In this document: positions 37,475-46,613 of the stretch, in pieces
Layout: every line of letters begins with the position of its first letter
Position numbering within the stretch: position 1 is the stretch's first letter
Origin: an uncultured Isosphaeraceae bacterium
GTDB taxonomy: Bacteria; Planctomycetota; Planctomycetia; Isosphaerales; Isosphaeraceae
DNA: 64,000 bases
Direction of reading: 5' to 3'
Assembly (NCBI GenBank): GCA_945957605.1
Contig: CAMFLR010000008.1
Location: 124,001 to 188,000, forward strand
Translations under genes and position numbers: made by a program
The notes under the pieces: generated by a model
Databases searched by the model: none
What the model was told of the DNA's origin: nothing
What the model saw: only the letters and a program-made list of their open reading frames with translations

Positions 37475-38002
37475 TCAATACTCGATCAGGCTGAAGACAT
37501 CACGCGACGTGAGCCGGGAACGGCCGCCCAGGAAGCCTAGTTCGAGGATAAACGCGCAGGCGACAACCTCTGCGCCAGTCTGCTCGACCAGGCCAGCGCA
37601 GGCCTGAATCGTTCCGCCGGTGGCGAGAACGTCGTCGACAAGTAGCACGCGCCTTCCGGGCTCGAGCGCGTCGTTATGCACTTGGAGCGTGTCCGTGCCG
37701 TACTCCAGGGCATAGGACAGCGAGATCGTCTTGTACGGCAGCTTGCCCGGCTTGCGAATGGGGACGAATCCCAGGCCAAGCGCGAGAGCCAGCGGCGCGC
37801 CGAAGACAAAGCCGCGAGCCTCGGGAGCGGCAATCACATCGATCTGTGCGTCGCGAAATCGGTCGGCGAGTCGATCGATTGTCGCCTTGAACGCATCGGC
37901 GTGGCCGAGAAGCGGGGTAATATCTTTGTAGATGATGCCGGGCTTGGGGAAGTCGGGTACATCGCGAATATATGATCTTAGATCAAAATCATTCGAACTC
38001 AT
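37475..38002 (-). CDS. apt: Adenine phosphoribosyltransferase
   Basis: Purine salvage enzyme making AMP from adenine and PRPP. It is 175 residues, the normal length. [20 protein letters not shown] is the typical N-terminus, [13 protein letters not shown] the adenine-side loop, [10 protein letters not shown] the flexible loop, and [13 protein letters not shown] the PRPP-binding motif with its paired Asp. No oddities. It stands alone, with a 430-base region upstream. Confidence 0.95.
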   Translation of the reverse strand: MSSNDFDLRSYIRDVPDFPKPGIIYKDITPLLGHADAFKATIDRLADRFRDAQIDVIAAPEARGFVFGAPLALALGLGFVPIRKPGKLPYKTISLSYALEYGTDTLQVHNDALEPGRRVLLVDDVLATGGTIQACAGLVEQTGAEVVACAFILELGFLGGRSRLTSRDVFSLIEY

Positions 38003-38432
38003 CTCGGGGATGCTCCGGCAGGATCGCGATGTAAGAGATTTCGTGGATCGCGATAGTTATACCGCAAGCCGGCGCGGCTTCGTAGCCCCTGAGCTTTGGA
38101 GCAATGCGTCGCTTTGCCTCTGCTGGAATGTGGCATGGGCCTCACGCACTCCTAAGAATCGAAAGCTGCACATTTCGGACGCATACGTGTAATCCACTCA
38201 CGCCCCTGCGTTACCCGCTGTCATTGCTTGCATCTAACGGAATCTTCGCTGCCTTCGCTACCTTATGTTTAAAACAATAAGTAGTTGGGATTGCATTGTT
38301 TTATTGGAGCGAAGAAGTTTTGAACAGAAGCAAGCGAAGGCAGCGAAGGATGCAATCGCGTACAGGATCTCTTTTGAAAGTTAGGCGGCGACCCAGATAT
38401 TGATCGCTGTTCGGCGTTGCGGAGTTCTGCTC
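38003..38432. other. Intergenic region with an imperfect inverted repeat
   Basis: 430 bases between apt and the dehydrogenase, both on the minus strand. No gene is evident. It contains the inverted repeat at 38228-38355; the rest, including the apt promoter, is unremarkable. Confidence 0.5.
38228..38355. repeat. Long inverted repeat, 16-bp perfect core
   Basis: CTTCGCTGCCTTCGCT (38244-38259) is matched exactly by its reverse complement at 38333-38348. Outside these arms TTGCATC (38228-38234) pairs with GATGCAA (38349-38355). The roughly 73-base centre is AT-richer than the surroundings. It could be a small non-autonomous element, or a terminator structure downstream of the minus-strand dehydrogenase gene. 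Confidence 0.5.
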
Positions 38433-39524
38433 TTAGGGCGCTTGATCCGTCGGACACACGCCCACTCGTACGATTCCTGGTCGACTTCCTTGTGTGAAAG
38501 CCTTGGCAATCGCAGCCAGCGGATACCACGCCGAGACCAATGATTCAAACGGAAATGCATGTCTTGCGGTCGAAAGGAATTCGACAGCTTCGGTCAAGTG
38601 TTTGGGTGCGTAGTTATGAATTCCCTTGATCGTCAGGTTGCGTCTGACGATTCGTTCGGGATCGATCGTGAATGCGCCACCAGGAAAAACAGAACCGACG
38701 AGCACGAGCGTCCCGCCCAGTCGCAGGCGGCTCAGTCCTGATTGCACCGCGCTCGAGTGACCGGAGAGTTCGATGCACGCGTCGAAGCCAAATGCGCCGA
38801 CGAGTTCAGTAGCAACGTCGGCAAATCCACTCGGATCGCACGTTCGCGTCGCGCCAAACGAGTGAGCTTGTTGTCGACGTTCTTCAATGGGATCGACGCA
38901 GAGGACTTGGCTGGCCCCGTGCGTTCGCGCCAGGGCACACGCCGTCAGCCCGAGCATTCCTGCGCCCATGATGCAGACAGTTCGGCCGGAGAGATCGCCG
39001 GCCGCTTCGATCGCGGCCACGACCGTCGCCGTGGCGCAACTTGCGGGACATGCGACCGCGAGCGGCATATCGTCGGGAAGTCGGACGATTGCGGTCCCTG
39101 GCACAAGTATGCAATGCTCCGCAAATCCGCCGAGAAGCACGCGCTCGACTTCAAATGCCTCGTGACCGTACTTCACGCCGTTCAAGCATTTTTGCGGCAG
39201 GTCGCAACGACAAAGGGCGCACTCGCCGCAGTTCGCAACGATTGCCCAGGTGATGCGATCACCTTGTTTGAGTGGCTTGCCGCCGAGGTCGACCCTCGGA
39301 GCTTCGTCTCCAAACTCGAGAGTCTCGCCGACGATTTCGTGCCCAAGAATTGTTGGTACGGGAACGGTTCGCCGGCCTTCGAATGAATGAAGGTCGGACC
39401 CGCAGAGCGTGCAGCCGAGCACTTTGACGAGGATCTCTCCTTGCCCTGCGCGCGGAGTTGCAATGTGCCGCAGGCGGATCTCTCCGGGCGTTCCTTCGAA
39501 TACGGCGGCGAGAGATGTCGTCAT
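38433..39524 (-). CDS. Zinc-type alcohol dehydrogenase associated with phosphonate catabolism (TIGR03366-like)
   Basis: Medium-chain dehydrogenase of 363 residues. CTLCGSDLHSFEG holds the catalytic zinc Cys, GHEIVGE the following zinc ligands, and the structural-zinc cluster is CGECALCRCDLPQKC. The Rossmann motif is GAGMLGLTACALA. The family includes a clade recurrently linked to phosphonate catabolism; position next to phnX-type genes supports that. A plausible job is handling acetaldehyde or another aldehyde/alcohol produced by the pathway. Its ATG overlaps the stop of the DUF5690 gene by one base, so the two form an operon reading away from the phnZ side. Confidence 0.83.
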   Translation of the reverse strand: MTTSLAAVFEGTPGEIRLRHIATPRAGQGEILVKVLGCTLCGSDLHSFEGRRTVPVPTILGHEIVGETLEFGDEAPRVDLGGKPLKQGDRITWAIVANCGECALCRCDLPQKCLNGVKYGHEAFEVERVLLGGFAEHCILVPGTAIVRLPDDMPLAVACPASCATATVVAAIEAAGDLSGRTVCIMGAGMLGLTACALARTHGASQVLCVDPIEERRQQAHSFGATRTCDPSGFADVATELVGAFGFDACIELSGHSSAVQSGLSRLRLGGTLVLVGSVFPGGAFTIDPERIVRRNLTIKGIHNYAPKHLTEAVEFLSTARHAFPFESLVSAWYPLAAIAKAFTQGSRPGIVRVGVCPTDQAP

Positions 39525-40819
39525 CAGTCCAGAGTCTCAACTGGCCTTGGTTTGAGCCGTGCGAAGTAGCGCCAGCTCAAACCCAGGCTGATTGTCGAAA
39601 GCCCAATCGTCACCCAGCACGCCAGCGTTAGCAACCCCAGCGCGTCGCTGCTCGTCGCTACGAAGTTGCGCACGAGCATCACCGCGACATATCCCAAATA
39701 GCCCACCGCGTCAGCCAGGGTCATCAAGAAGCCGAGATTGCCGCGGTCGGGCGTCATTCCCAGCAACCGCTCAAAGACCGTTGTGTGCATGGCGACGTAG
39801 GGCAAGTAAAGCCCGAGACCGACGAGCATCATAAAGTCGAACGACGAGAGAAGGCTGGCTTTGTAAGAGACTATCGCGGTGGCGAGCAAGGCGATGCCGA
39901 ACCCGCAGGTTGTGAGTGCTGTGAAAAAAGCGCGGCGATTGTCGTGGATTAACACCGCTGCACCATTCGCCGCGAACACGCCGAGCGCGACATAAATCTC
40001 GGTGATTGTGAACCTGCTGGGTGCTGTGCTGCCGCCTAGGCCGGTCCAGATCTCGGGGGCGAAGTCCGCACGAATACTGCGGACGATCGTGACCGCGAGG
40101 TAAGTCAAAACAAGCGGCGCCAGGCCGGCACCGTAGCGTTTGAGGAATGAGACTCGTTCGGCACGCGTCATGGTCGGACGTTCGGTACGGGCAGCGATGT
40201 CACTCTCTGACGGCGGAGGAATCTGCGAGAGCAGAGTCACGCAGCCCAGAAATGGCAGAAGGAAAATCCCGCCCGCGACGCATGGCATCCAATCCTCGGG
40301 AACTCCCTGCAAAAGGAGCCACGCGCCGACTGTCTTGGTTACACCGTCGGCGAGGACGAAGCTTGCGCAGAGCCCGGCGGTGAGCAGTTCGGTGACGCGC
40401 CGGCCTTCCAAAAACCCCAGCACCAGGCCGAAGACCATTCCTAGCGGCAGGCCATTGAGGAACAGGAAACCCGCATTCCAGGGACGTGGGGTAAGTCCAA
40501 ACAGTACGAGCGCAACCTCGGCAACGACGATCAGGCCGACGAGTGCGAACGCTCGTTTGTGGCGCGGCATTGCGGCCACCACGCCGATGCCGATGAACTT
40601 CGAGATCGTGTAGCCCATCACCTGCGTGGTGACGAGGATCGTTTTGAAGTTCATCCCCCAGAGCGTGCTATCGGCATACGTCGCTGCGGTGAATGGCTTG
40701 CGAAAGGCGTACATGCAGAAGTAGCAGCCGAACGCGGCGAGTATCGCCCAGACCGCCCAGAGCTTGTCGCGGACCTGCTCAAAAGTGGAGGGGCTCAACT
40801 CTGCGGTGCTCGTCTTCAT
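39524..40819 (-). CDS. DUF5690 family membrane transporter-like protein
   Basis: Polytopic membrane protein, 431 residues and about 12 hydrophobic segments. The first segment region, ACYFCMYAFRKPFT in related form (here GCYFCMYAFRKPFTAATYAD), is the DUF5690 hallmark and recalls the RK-F motif of organophosphate:phosphate antiporters in the major facilitator superfamily. The family has no established substrate. Operon structure with the dehydrogenase and divergence from the phosphonate genes make a phosphonate, or a product of its breakdown, the likely cargo; this is inference. Confidence 0.75.
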   Translation of the reverse strand: MKTSTAELSPSTFEQVRDKLWAVWAILAAFGCYFCMYAFRKPFTAATYADSTLWGMNFKTILVTTQVMGYTISKFIGIGVVAAMPRHKRAFALVGLIVVAEVALVLFGLTPRPWNAGFLFLNGLPLGMVFGLVLGFLEGRRVTELLTAGLCASFVLADGVTKTVGAWLLLQGVPEDWMPCVAGGIFLLPFLGCVTLLSQIPPPSESDIAARTERPTMTRAERVSFLKRYGAGLAPLVLTYLAVTIVRSIRADFAPEIWTGLGGSTAPSRFTITEIYVALGVFAANGAAVLIHDNRRAFFTALTTCGFGIALLATAIVSYKASLLSSFDFMMLVGLGLYLPYVAMHTTVFERLLGMTPDRGNLGFLMTLADAVGYLGYVAVMLVRNFVATSSDALGLLTLACWVTIGLSTISLGLSWRYFARLKPRPVETLD

Positions 40820-40874
40820 GAAGGATTCTCACGATCTTTGCACGCATCTGGACGCTTTCCCGAGGGGAAGTCAC

Positions 40875-40880
40875 TATAAT
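40875..40880 (+). promoter_or_regulatory. Candidate -10 element in the divergent phosphonate promoter region
   Basis: A perfect TATAAT in the 108 bases between the divergent DUF5690 and phnZ-like genes, 47 bases before the phnZ-like ATG. The best -35 candidate, TGGACG at 40849-40854, is 20 bases upstream, a long spacing that is common when an activator is needed. Confidence 0.4.
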
Positions 40881-40927
40881 CACCCACCTGAGCAGGCAAG
40901 GTTGCGATCTGGTGAGGAATTCGTGAA

Positions 40928-41506
40928 ATGAGTGCGTGGGGAGCGGGCGAACATCATCCAACAACGGTCGAAATCCTTTCTTTCTTCGCGAACAAGGGGC
41001 AGTCTCAATATGGCGGAGAGGCCGTAAGCCAGCAAGAACACGCACTGCAAGCGGCCCACTTTGCCGAAGAGTCTGGTGCCTCCCCTGCTCTCATCGTCGC
41101 CGCGCTCCTGCACGATGTCGGCCACCTGCTCCACACCCTCCCCGACGACGCCCCCGACCAAGGCATCGACGACGCGCACGAGAAACTCGCCGCCCGCTGG
41201 CTCGGCGAGCGATTTGGTCCCGATGTTGTTTCTCCCGTTGGCTTGCACGTCGCAGCCAAACGCTATTTGTGCGCTACGGAATCAGCATATTTTGACCAAT
41301 TAAGTACACCGTCGGTCATTAGCTTGAAGTTGCAAGGCGGCCCGATGTCGCCCGAAGAGGTTTGCGAGTTCGAGGCGCGTGCCTTCTTTGCCGAAGCGGT
41401 CGCCCTTAGACGTTGGGACGATGCGGCGAAGGATCCCGAACTTGTCACGGCTCCGCTCGAACACTTCGCGCAGTATGTTGACCGCGTTCTTCAGGAGCGG
41501 AACTAA
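40928..41506 (+). CDS. Phosphonate-degrading HD-domain oxygenase (PhnZ/TIGR03276 type)
   Basis: Mixed-valent di-iron oxygenase candidate, 192 residues. The HD-fold ligands are visible: the His of QQEHALQAAH, HD in LLHDVGH, His of DDAHEKLA, His of GLHVAAKRY and Asp of LRRWDD. Upstream, SQYGGEA keeps the Tyr and Glu that in PhnZ gate the iron and bind the substrate amine. PhnZ cleaves (R)-1-hydroxy-2-aminoethylphosphonate to glycine and phosphate; TmpB does the same for a trimethylated analogue. The hydroxylase partner (PhnY or TmpA) is not in this window. GGTGAGGAA precedes the ATG; the next gene follows with no gap. Confidence 0.83.
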   Translation: MSAWGAGEHHPTTVEILSFFANKGQSQYGGEAVSQQEHALQAAHFAEESGASPALIVAALLHDVGHLLHTLPDDAPDQGIDDAHEKLAARWLGERFGPDVVSPVGLHVAAKRYLCATESAYFDQLSTPSVISLKLQGGPMSPEEVCEFEARAFFAEAVALRRWDDAAKDPELVTAPLEHFAQYVDRVLQERN

Positions 41507-42637
41507 GTGGCAGCGCGTAAGGTTGGAATCGTCGGAGCTGGAATCGTCGGGCTTGCACACGCGTGGTCAGCTGCGGAACGCGGTCATGATGTGACCGTCT
41601 TCGAGCGTTCGCCGCGCGCGAGCGGAGCGTCGATTCGCAACTTCGGCATGGTCTGGCCAATCGGCCAACCTGCTGGCGAGTTGTACAAGATCGCGCTCAA
41701 ATCGCGGAAACGATGGCTGTTCGCGTCGCAGAATGCGAACGTCTGGATCAACCCCTGCGGCTCGATCCATCTGGCGCATCGAGAAGATGAATGGGCGGTG
41801 TTGCAGGAGTTCCACAGGCTCGCTCCTGACCTGGGTGTCGAGTGCGAACTGCTCTCACCTCGCGAACTCGTCAAGCAGACGCCCGCGGCGAATACCGAGG
41901 GGTTGCTCGGTGGCCTTTTCAGTCCAACCGAAGCGTGTGTGAATCCTCCTGCGGCGATTCGCGCCTTGCCCGATTGGTTAAGCTCCGCGTACGGCGTGCA
42001 ATTCGAGTTCGACACGACAATTTCGCGTGTTTCGCAGGGCGAACTCGTATCATCTGGCGGGAAAACCTGGCGGTTCGATCGGATCATCGTGTGCGGTGGG
42101 GCGGATTTCGCGACGCTTTTCCCTGAAGTTCTCGCAAGTTCGGGCTTGGTTTCCTGCAAGCTGCAAATGCTTCGCACTCGTCCTCAAGCCAACGGCTGGC
42201 GCATAGGCCCTCATCTGGCCAGTGGCCTCACATTGCGGCACTATCGCAACTTCGATATCTGCCCGAGCCTCGATGCTCTCAAGAAACGAGTTGCACGAGA
42301 AACTCCGGAACTCGATCGTTTTGGAATCCACGTGATGGCGTCTCAGAACGATGCCGGGAGCGTGATTCTGGGCGACTCGCACGAGTATGGCAACGAAATC
42401 GAGCCTTTCGACAAGGCCGAGATCGACGAACTCATGATGCGCGAGCTTCGCAAGGTTTTTGCGATGCCCGACTGGTCGATCGAAGCCCGCTGGCACGGGA
42501 TTTACGCGAAGCATCCGCAGTTGCCAATCTTCAAGGCAGAGCCGATTCCCGACGTTTGGATTCGAACGGGAACGGGTGGTTCAGGTATGACGATGTCGTT
42601 CGGTCTCGCCGAGTCCGACTGGGAGCAAGAATCATGA
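41507..42637 (+). CDS. FAD-dependent oxidoreductase of phosphonate clusters (TIGR03364-like)
   Basis: DAO-family flavoenzyme, 376 residues. [20 protein letters not shown] is the FAD-binding dinucleotide fold, followed by [33 protein letters not shown] near the C-terminus closes the FAD site. The TIGR03364 clade is defined by association with phosphonatase genes. Members act as amine oxidases, so a reasonable reaction is oxidative deamination of 2-aminoethylphosphonate or its N-methyl form to phosphonoacetaldehyde. It starts with GTG directly after the previous stop and overlaps phnX by four bases (ATGA), so phnZ-like, FAD and phnX genes are translationally coupled. Confidence 0.85.
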   Translation: MAARKVGIVGAGIVGLAHAWSAAERGHDVTVFERSPRASGASIRNFGMVWPIGQPAGELYKIALKSRKRWLFASQNANVWINPCGSIHLAHREDEWAVLQEFHRLAPDLGVECELLSPRELVKQTPAANTEGLLGGLFSPTEACVNPPAAIRALPDWLSSAYGVQFEFDTTISRVSQGELVSSGGKTWRFDRIIVCGGADFATLFPEVLASSGLVSCKLQMLRTRPQANGWRIGPHLASGLTLRHYRNFDICPSLDALKKRVARETPELDRFGIHVMASQNDAGSVILGDSHEYGNEIEPFDKAEIDELMMRELRKVFAMPDWSIEARWHGIYAKHPQLPIFKAEPIPDVWIRTGTGGSGMTMSFGLAESDWEQES

Positions 42638-43428
42638 GCGCGGGGCGGGAACGGCTGAAAGCGGTGTTACTCGACTGGGCCGGCACAACGGTCGATTACG
42701 GTAGCCGCGCACCGACTGAAGTATTCATCGAAATCTTCCGGCGCAGGGGAGTGTTGATTTCACAAGCGGAAGCGCGTGGACCGATGGGGCGCGCGAAGCA
42801 CGAACACATCGCCGAGATCCTGTCGTTGCCGCGAGTCTCGGCGCTCTGGCGTGAAAAGTACGGCGAACTGCACACCGACGCCGACGTTCGCGCCATGTAC
42901 GATGACTTTCTTCCGCTTCAGAAATCGACGCTCGCACGCGGTTCAGACGTCATTGCAGGTGTTCCCGAAACGATCGCCGAACTGCGCTCGCATGGCCTGA
43001 AAATCGGGTCGTCGACCGGCTACACGCGCGAGTTGATGGACGTGGTCCGGCCGATCGCTGCGATTGGCGGCTACGAGCCCGACGTCGTGATTTGCTCCGA
43101 CGACGTTCCCGCTGGCCGCCCTGCCCCCTGGATGAATTTCCTTGCAGCACAGCGGCTGAACGTGTATCCGATGAATACGATTTTCGTCGTCGATGACACG
43201 CCCGTCGGCATCGCGGCGGCGAAAAACGCAGGGATGCCTGCGTGCGCTGTCAGTCTCACTGGCAACTCGATGGGCCTTTCCGCCGACGAGGTTGCAAATC
43301 TGTCTGAACGCGACCGCGCAAACAGGCTGACCCAGATTGAGGACGAATTCCGCGCGGCCGGTGCCGACTACGTCATCGAAAGCGTGGCGGATCTGCCTCA
43401 ACTTTTACGGCAACATGCGCTGATTTAA
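42634..43428 (+). CDS. phnX: Phosphonoacetaldehyde hydrolase
   Basis: HAD-superfamily phosphonatase, 264 residues, splitting phosphonoacetaldehyde into acetaldehyde and phosphate. The nucleophile is the first Asp of [22 protein letters not shown] supplies the Schiff-base Lys of the cap domain; [12 protein letters not shown] is HAD motif 2; [14 protein letters not shown] and VDDTPVGI give the remaining family motifs and metal-binding Asp residues. ATG 42634 is used because GGGAGC precedes it and it overlaps the FAD gene stop; an upstream in-frame ATG at 42556 is unlikely. Its substrate must come from a transaminase or oxidase, and the adjacent FAD enzyme is the only candidate in the window. 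Confidence 0.94.
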   Translation: MSAGRERLKAVLLDWAGTTVDYGSRAPTEVFIEIFRRRGVLISQAEARGPMGRAKHEHIAEILSLPRVSALWREKYGELHTDADVRAMYDDFLPLQKSTLARGSDVIAGVPETIAELRSHGLKIGSSTGYTRELMDVVRPIAAIGGYEPDVVICSDDVPAGRPAPWMNFLAAQRLNVYPMNTIFVVDDTPVGIAAAKNAGMPACAVSLTGNSMGLSADEVANLSERDRANRLTQIEDEFRAAGADYVIESVADLPQLLRQHALI

Positions 43429-43447
43429 CTTCGTTGGAGCGAGCCCA

Positions 43448-43837
43448 ATGAGTCTCGCGAATGCCAAAATCACCCAGCTCGCAATTCCCGTCTCGGACTT
43501 TGAGCAAGCCGTCGCGTTCTATCGCGACGTTCTCGAATTGCCCTTCCTCTTCTCTGCGCCGCCGCAAATGGCGTTCTTCAACTGCGGCGGCGTGCGCCTT
43601 CTCGTTGGTGTCTTACCGCCGACGGAAACACCCCAGCGCGGCTCGACGATCTATTTTCACGTGCCCAACATTCACGATGAGCACACGTTGCTCGAAGGTC
43701 GCGGTGTGAGCTTCCGCGCCAGGCCGCACGTCGTTCACCGCACAGCCGACACCGAGCTTTGGCTTGCCGAGTTCGTCGATCCCGATGGCAACCAGTTCGC
43801 GCTCATGTCGGAACTGCCGCGAACGGATGCTTCGTGA
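43448..43837 (+). CDS. VOC (glyoxalase-like) family protein
   Basis: 129 residues in the vicinal-oxygen-chelate fold: ITQLAIPVSDFEQAVAFYRDVL is the first beta-alpha-beta module and ELWLAEFVDPDGNQFALM the second, with the terminal Glu/Asp region typical of metal-binding members. Substrate unknown. It follows phnX by 19 bases with TTGGAG before the ATG, so it likely belongs to the phosphonate operon, perhaps acting on a reactive aldehyde or lyase product. Confidence 0.82.
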   Translation: MSLANAKITQLAIPVSDFEQAVAFYRDVLELPFLFSAPPQMAFFNCGGVRLLVGVLPPTETPQRGSTIYFHVPNIHDEHTLLEGRGVSFRARPHVVHRTADTELWLAEFVDPDGNQFALMSELPRTDAS

Positions 43838-44000
43838 GAATTCGGTTGTGGTGAGATTTCAGACATCGGGGGCGACTCTGCCGGTCGGCGACCGTTTTCT
43901 GAGCCAGCCTCTTTAATTAGGTGAAAGTGGCCGTTAATCTAACTGGGGAATTGTTTGTTTGGGGAAAATACGCAAATACCGTTGAATGGGGTGGCTTGCT

Positions 44001-46040
44001 ATGATGCGCATCCGGCGATTTTGTGGCGTGTCGGAAGTACTTGAAGGCCGACAGTTGCTGGCAAGCGATACGGGAGCGATGGCGGCCAATCTCGTCGCCC
44101 AGCCGGGACGCACGAAGGCGGCTGTTGTCATTCAATTCACCGAATCCCTCAACGCCGCGTCTGCGTCGAGTGTCGCCAACTACCGTGTGGACGTCGTAAA
44201 GACCGGCTCGAATCCGGCGATCGTCACGACCTCGGGCCAGAATGACCGAGTAGTCGCAGCGGTTTACGACGATGCGCTTCAGCAAGTCAAACTGACACTC
44301 GCGAAACCTCTCAAGCCCGGCCGCTTCTTCCGCGTGAGCATCAACGGCACGCCGAATCAGGGGCTCGTGAGTGGATCGGGCCTGGCCTTCGATGGCGATG
44401 CCGACTACACCCCCGGCGGCAACTTCGCTGGCATCGTTTCGGGAGCGAGGTCGTACAACTTCGTGAACGCGACGACCGGCGAGCGGACCCTGCTCTCGCT
44501 CAAGGGGCCCGGTGGAATCAGTCTTTATCGCGACCTGAACGGTAACGTCAAGGTCCTCACCGTCACTGGCAATATTCAGAGCAGCACAACGGTCTCTGGC
44601 CGAATGTATGACTCGACCGGGAACGTTGGCGATCTTGTCACACCTGTGATTCAGGCCAATGGTGCGAGCAACAACGTCACCATTCTCGAGGGAGCGGCAG
44701 GAAATCAGCCCGTTTCGCCCCAGCCGATCGTCGCCAACGCCTCCAACCTGCCCTACACGATTCAAATCACACCAGTTGATTCGATCCCAGCGCCGGCAAT
44801 TCAATCGGCCGATCATGCGCAGGCGAACGGTCTTTGGCTGGTTTTCGGGGGCCGGACGAACGGACTTCACGGCTTTGATTCAGGCGCAGGGTCGGGGACG
44901 AGCAACTTCCCGCCCTCCAATCAAAATAATGACATCTACGTGATCGATCCTGCGACCGGGCACGTCTGGACGGAAGCGTGGAGCGCGACCGGCCTGCCGG
45001 TTTCGGTCTGGAAATCGCTCGCTTCGTCGAACCAGGAATATTATCAGTCCGGCGATAAGCTCTACGCCGCCGGGGGGTATTCTCAGGACCCAACGACGGG
45101 ACAGTTCGTTACTTACGACACGCTTTCGAGTGTCAGCGTGAGCGGGTTGATCAACGCGGTGATCAATCAGGGGAGCGCAGCCGGACAGGTCAAGCAGATT
45201 CATGGCGACGCCTTCCGCGTAACGGGTGGCGACATGAATACGACTGGAAATCGAACATTCCTGATGTTCGGCCAGGATTTCGAGGGTGGATATCAGGATC
45301 CGAGTTCGTCGCAGGTTTATACGAATCAAATCCGCAGCTTCACGATCGTCGACAAGGGAAACACGCTCGCGATCAAGAACTATCAGGCCCAGTTCGATCC
45401 AGTCAATTACCGTCGCCGGGATGGAAACCTGTCGGTTCAGACCGTCTTGCCAAACGGCAAGCTTGGCATCAACGGACTTGGCGGCGTTTTCACGATCAAC
45501 TCGAATCCCGACAACCAGACCGGCTACCAACAGCCGGTGCTGGTCGGGGCGAATGGCATCGGCGCGATCGACTCGAACTACAAGCAGTTCTTCAGCCAGT
45601 ACTCGGGCGGACACGTCGCGCTCTACGACTCGCGAACCGGCACGACCGACACGCTCTTGCTGGGAGGTATCAGTCTCTACAACTACGATCCGTCGACTGG
45701 CGCACTGACTAGCGACACAGGACTGCCGTTCGTGAACGATGTCACGACGCTGTCGCAGAATCGCTCGGGGGCGTTCCAGGAATACATCATGCCGAACCAG
45801 TTACCGAGCAACCTCGGCCCGTTCCACAATTCGGGCGAGACGAATCTGTACGGCGCGGGCGCTGCGTTCTTCGCCAACCCCGACATTCCGGTTTTCAAAG
45901 GTGAGGTGCTTGACCTCGCCAGGATCAACGGCCCAACCACGTTGGGCTACATGTACGGCGGAATCGTCGCCGACACGGGCAACTTCGGCAACAGCGTGGC
46001 GACGGGCGCGGTGTTCAAGATCACGATCACGCCGGCTTGA
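44001..46040 (+). CDS. Secreted kelch-like protein with LEPRxLL-type N-terminus
   Basis: About 679 residues. The N-terminus, RRFCGVSEVLEGRQLLASD, is a variant of the LEPRxLL motif found at the start of many planctomycete extracellular proteins. Next comes a Big_5/SbsA-like Ig domain (VVIQFTESLNAASASSVANY, about residues 40-120). The C-terminal two thirds contain kelch-like repeats (LWLVFGGRTNG, DIYVIDPATGHVW, KLYAAGGYSQDP, VALYDSRTG), suggesting a beta-propeller. Ligand unknown. Of three close in-frame ATGs I prefer 44001, which has GGGGTGG upstream; 43986 and 44004 are alternatives. It ends in a strong hairpin. Confidence 0.72.
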   Translation: MMRIRRFCGVSEVLEGRQLLASDTGAMAANLVAQPGRTKAAVVIQFTESLNAASASSVANYRVDVVKTGSNPAIVTTSGQNDRVVAAVYDDALQQVKLTLAKPLKPGRFFRVSINGTPNQGLVSGSGLAFDGDADYTPGGNFAGIVSGARSYNFVNATTGERTLLSLKGPGGISLYRDLNGNVKVLTVTGNIQSSTTVSGRMYDSTGNVGDLVTPVIQANGASNNVTILEGAAGNQPVSPQPIVANASNLPYTIQITPVDSIPAPAIQSADHAQANGLWLVFGGRTNGLHGFDSGAGSGTSNFPPSNQNNDIYVIDPATGHVWTEAWSATGLPVSVWKSLASSNQEYYQSGDKLYAAGGYSQDPTTGQFVTYDTLSSVSVSGLINAVINQGSAAGQVKQIHGDAFRVTGGDMNTTGNRTFLMFGQDFEGGYQDPSSSQVYTNQIRSFTIVDKGNTLAIKNYQAQFDPVNYRRRDGNLSVQTVLPNGKLGINGLGGVFTINSNPDNQTGYQQPVLVGANGIGAIDSNYKQFFSQYSGGHVALYDSRTGTTDTLLLGGISLYNYDPSTGALTSDTGLPFVNDVTTLSQNRSGAFQEYIMPNQLPSNLGPFHNSGETNLYGAGAAFFANPDIPVFKGEVLDLARINGPTTLGYMYGGIVADTGNFGNSVATGAVFKITITPA

Positions 46041-46072
46041 GTAATCGGTCCGGGTCGCGCGTTCAAAGTCTT

Positions 46073-46105
46073 CAAGGGCCTGGGGATCACAACTCCAGGC
46101 CTTTG
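46073..46105. terminator. Hairpin between convergent genes
   Basis: Eleven pairs with one G-U: CAAGGGCCTGG (46073-46083) with CCAGGCCTTTG (46095-46105), 11-base loop. It serves the kelch-like gene and perhaps the small minus-strand gene. Confidence 0.65.
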
Positions 46106-46127
46106 CTTTGAGAGAGGCCGCCCGAGC

Positions 46128-46352
46128 TTACGCGCCGTCTTGCGTCATCGCCCAGAGAAGCGAGATGGCAAACCAGACAATTGCCGCCAGGATCGCACTC
46201 ACGCCCACGCCGATCGCCAGGCCGCGATAACTCCAGCGCTTCCAGCCGACGGCTCCAGCGACGATCACGCACGCCAGCAGCACCCAGCAGATGATCTGGT
46301 AAAGCAGGGTTGCCTGCGAACGAAAAGCGGCGGGATCGTCAGGGACAGGCAT
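46128..46352 (-). CDS. Small two-pass membrane protein
   Basis: A 74-residue protein with two hydrophobic helices (about LLYQIICWVLLACVIVAGAV and a second near the C-terminus) joined by a short basic loop. No family recognised. The frame remains open upstream through the tRNA gene, but translation from there would be an artefact; the ATG at 46352 is the first start after the tRNA terminator. Confidence 0.5.
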   Translation of the reverse strand: MPVPDDPAAFRSQATLLYQIICWVLLACVIVAGAVGWKRWSYRGLAIGVGVSAILAAIVWFAISLLWAMTQDGA

Positions 46353-46390
46353 CGGTTCCCTCGAACTCTCGACGCGCCAAGCATCGGCGC

Positions 46391-46427
46391 AAAGAAAAAG
46401 CCCTCTGGCCGCGAGACCAAAGGGCTT
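46391..46427 (-). terminator. tRNA-Ala terminator
   Basis: On the minus strand AAGCCCTTTGG pairs with CCAGAGGGCTT (11 pairs, one G-U, 8-base loop) and runs into TTTCTTT. It begins 15 bases after the tRNA. Confidence 0.75.
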
Positions 46428-46438
46428 GAATCGAATCA

Positions 46439-46514
<76 letters not shown>

Positions 46515-46613
46515 GTGCGAGGATGAATCTACCAGTCGGGGCTTGCCGTGTCAACGGTTTTGCGCGAAAAATGTCTCGGCGGGCCCACGCAAACGTCAAT
46601 GAGACCAATGCTT

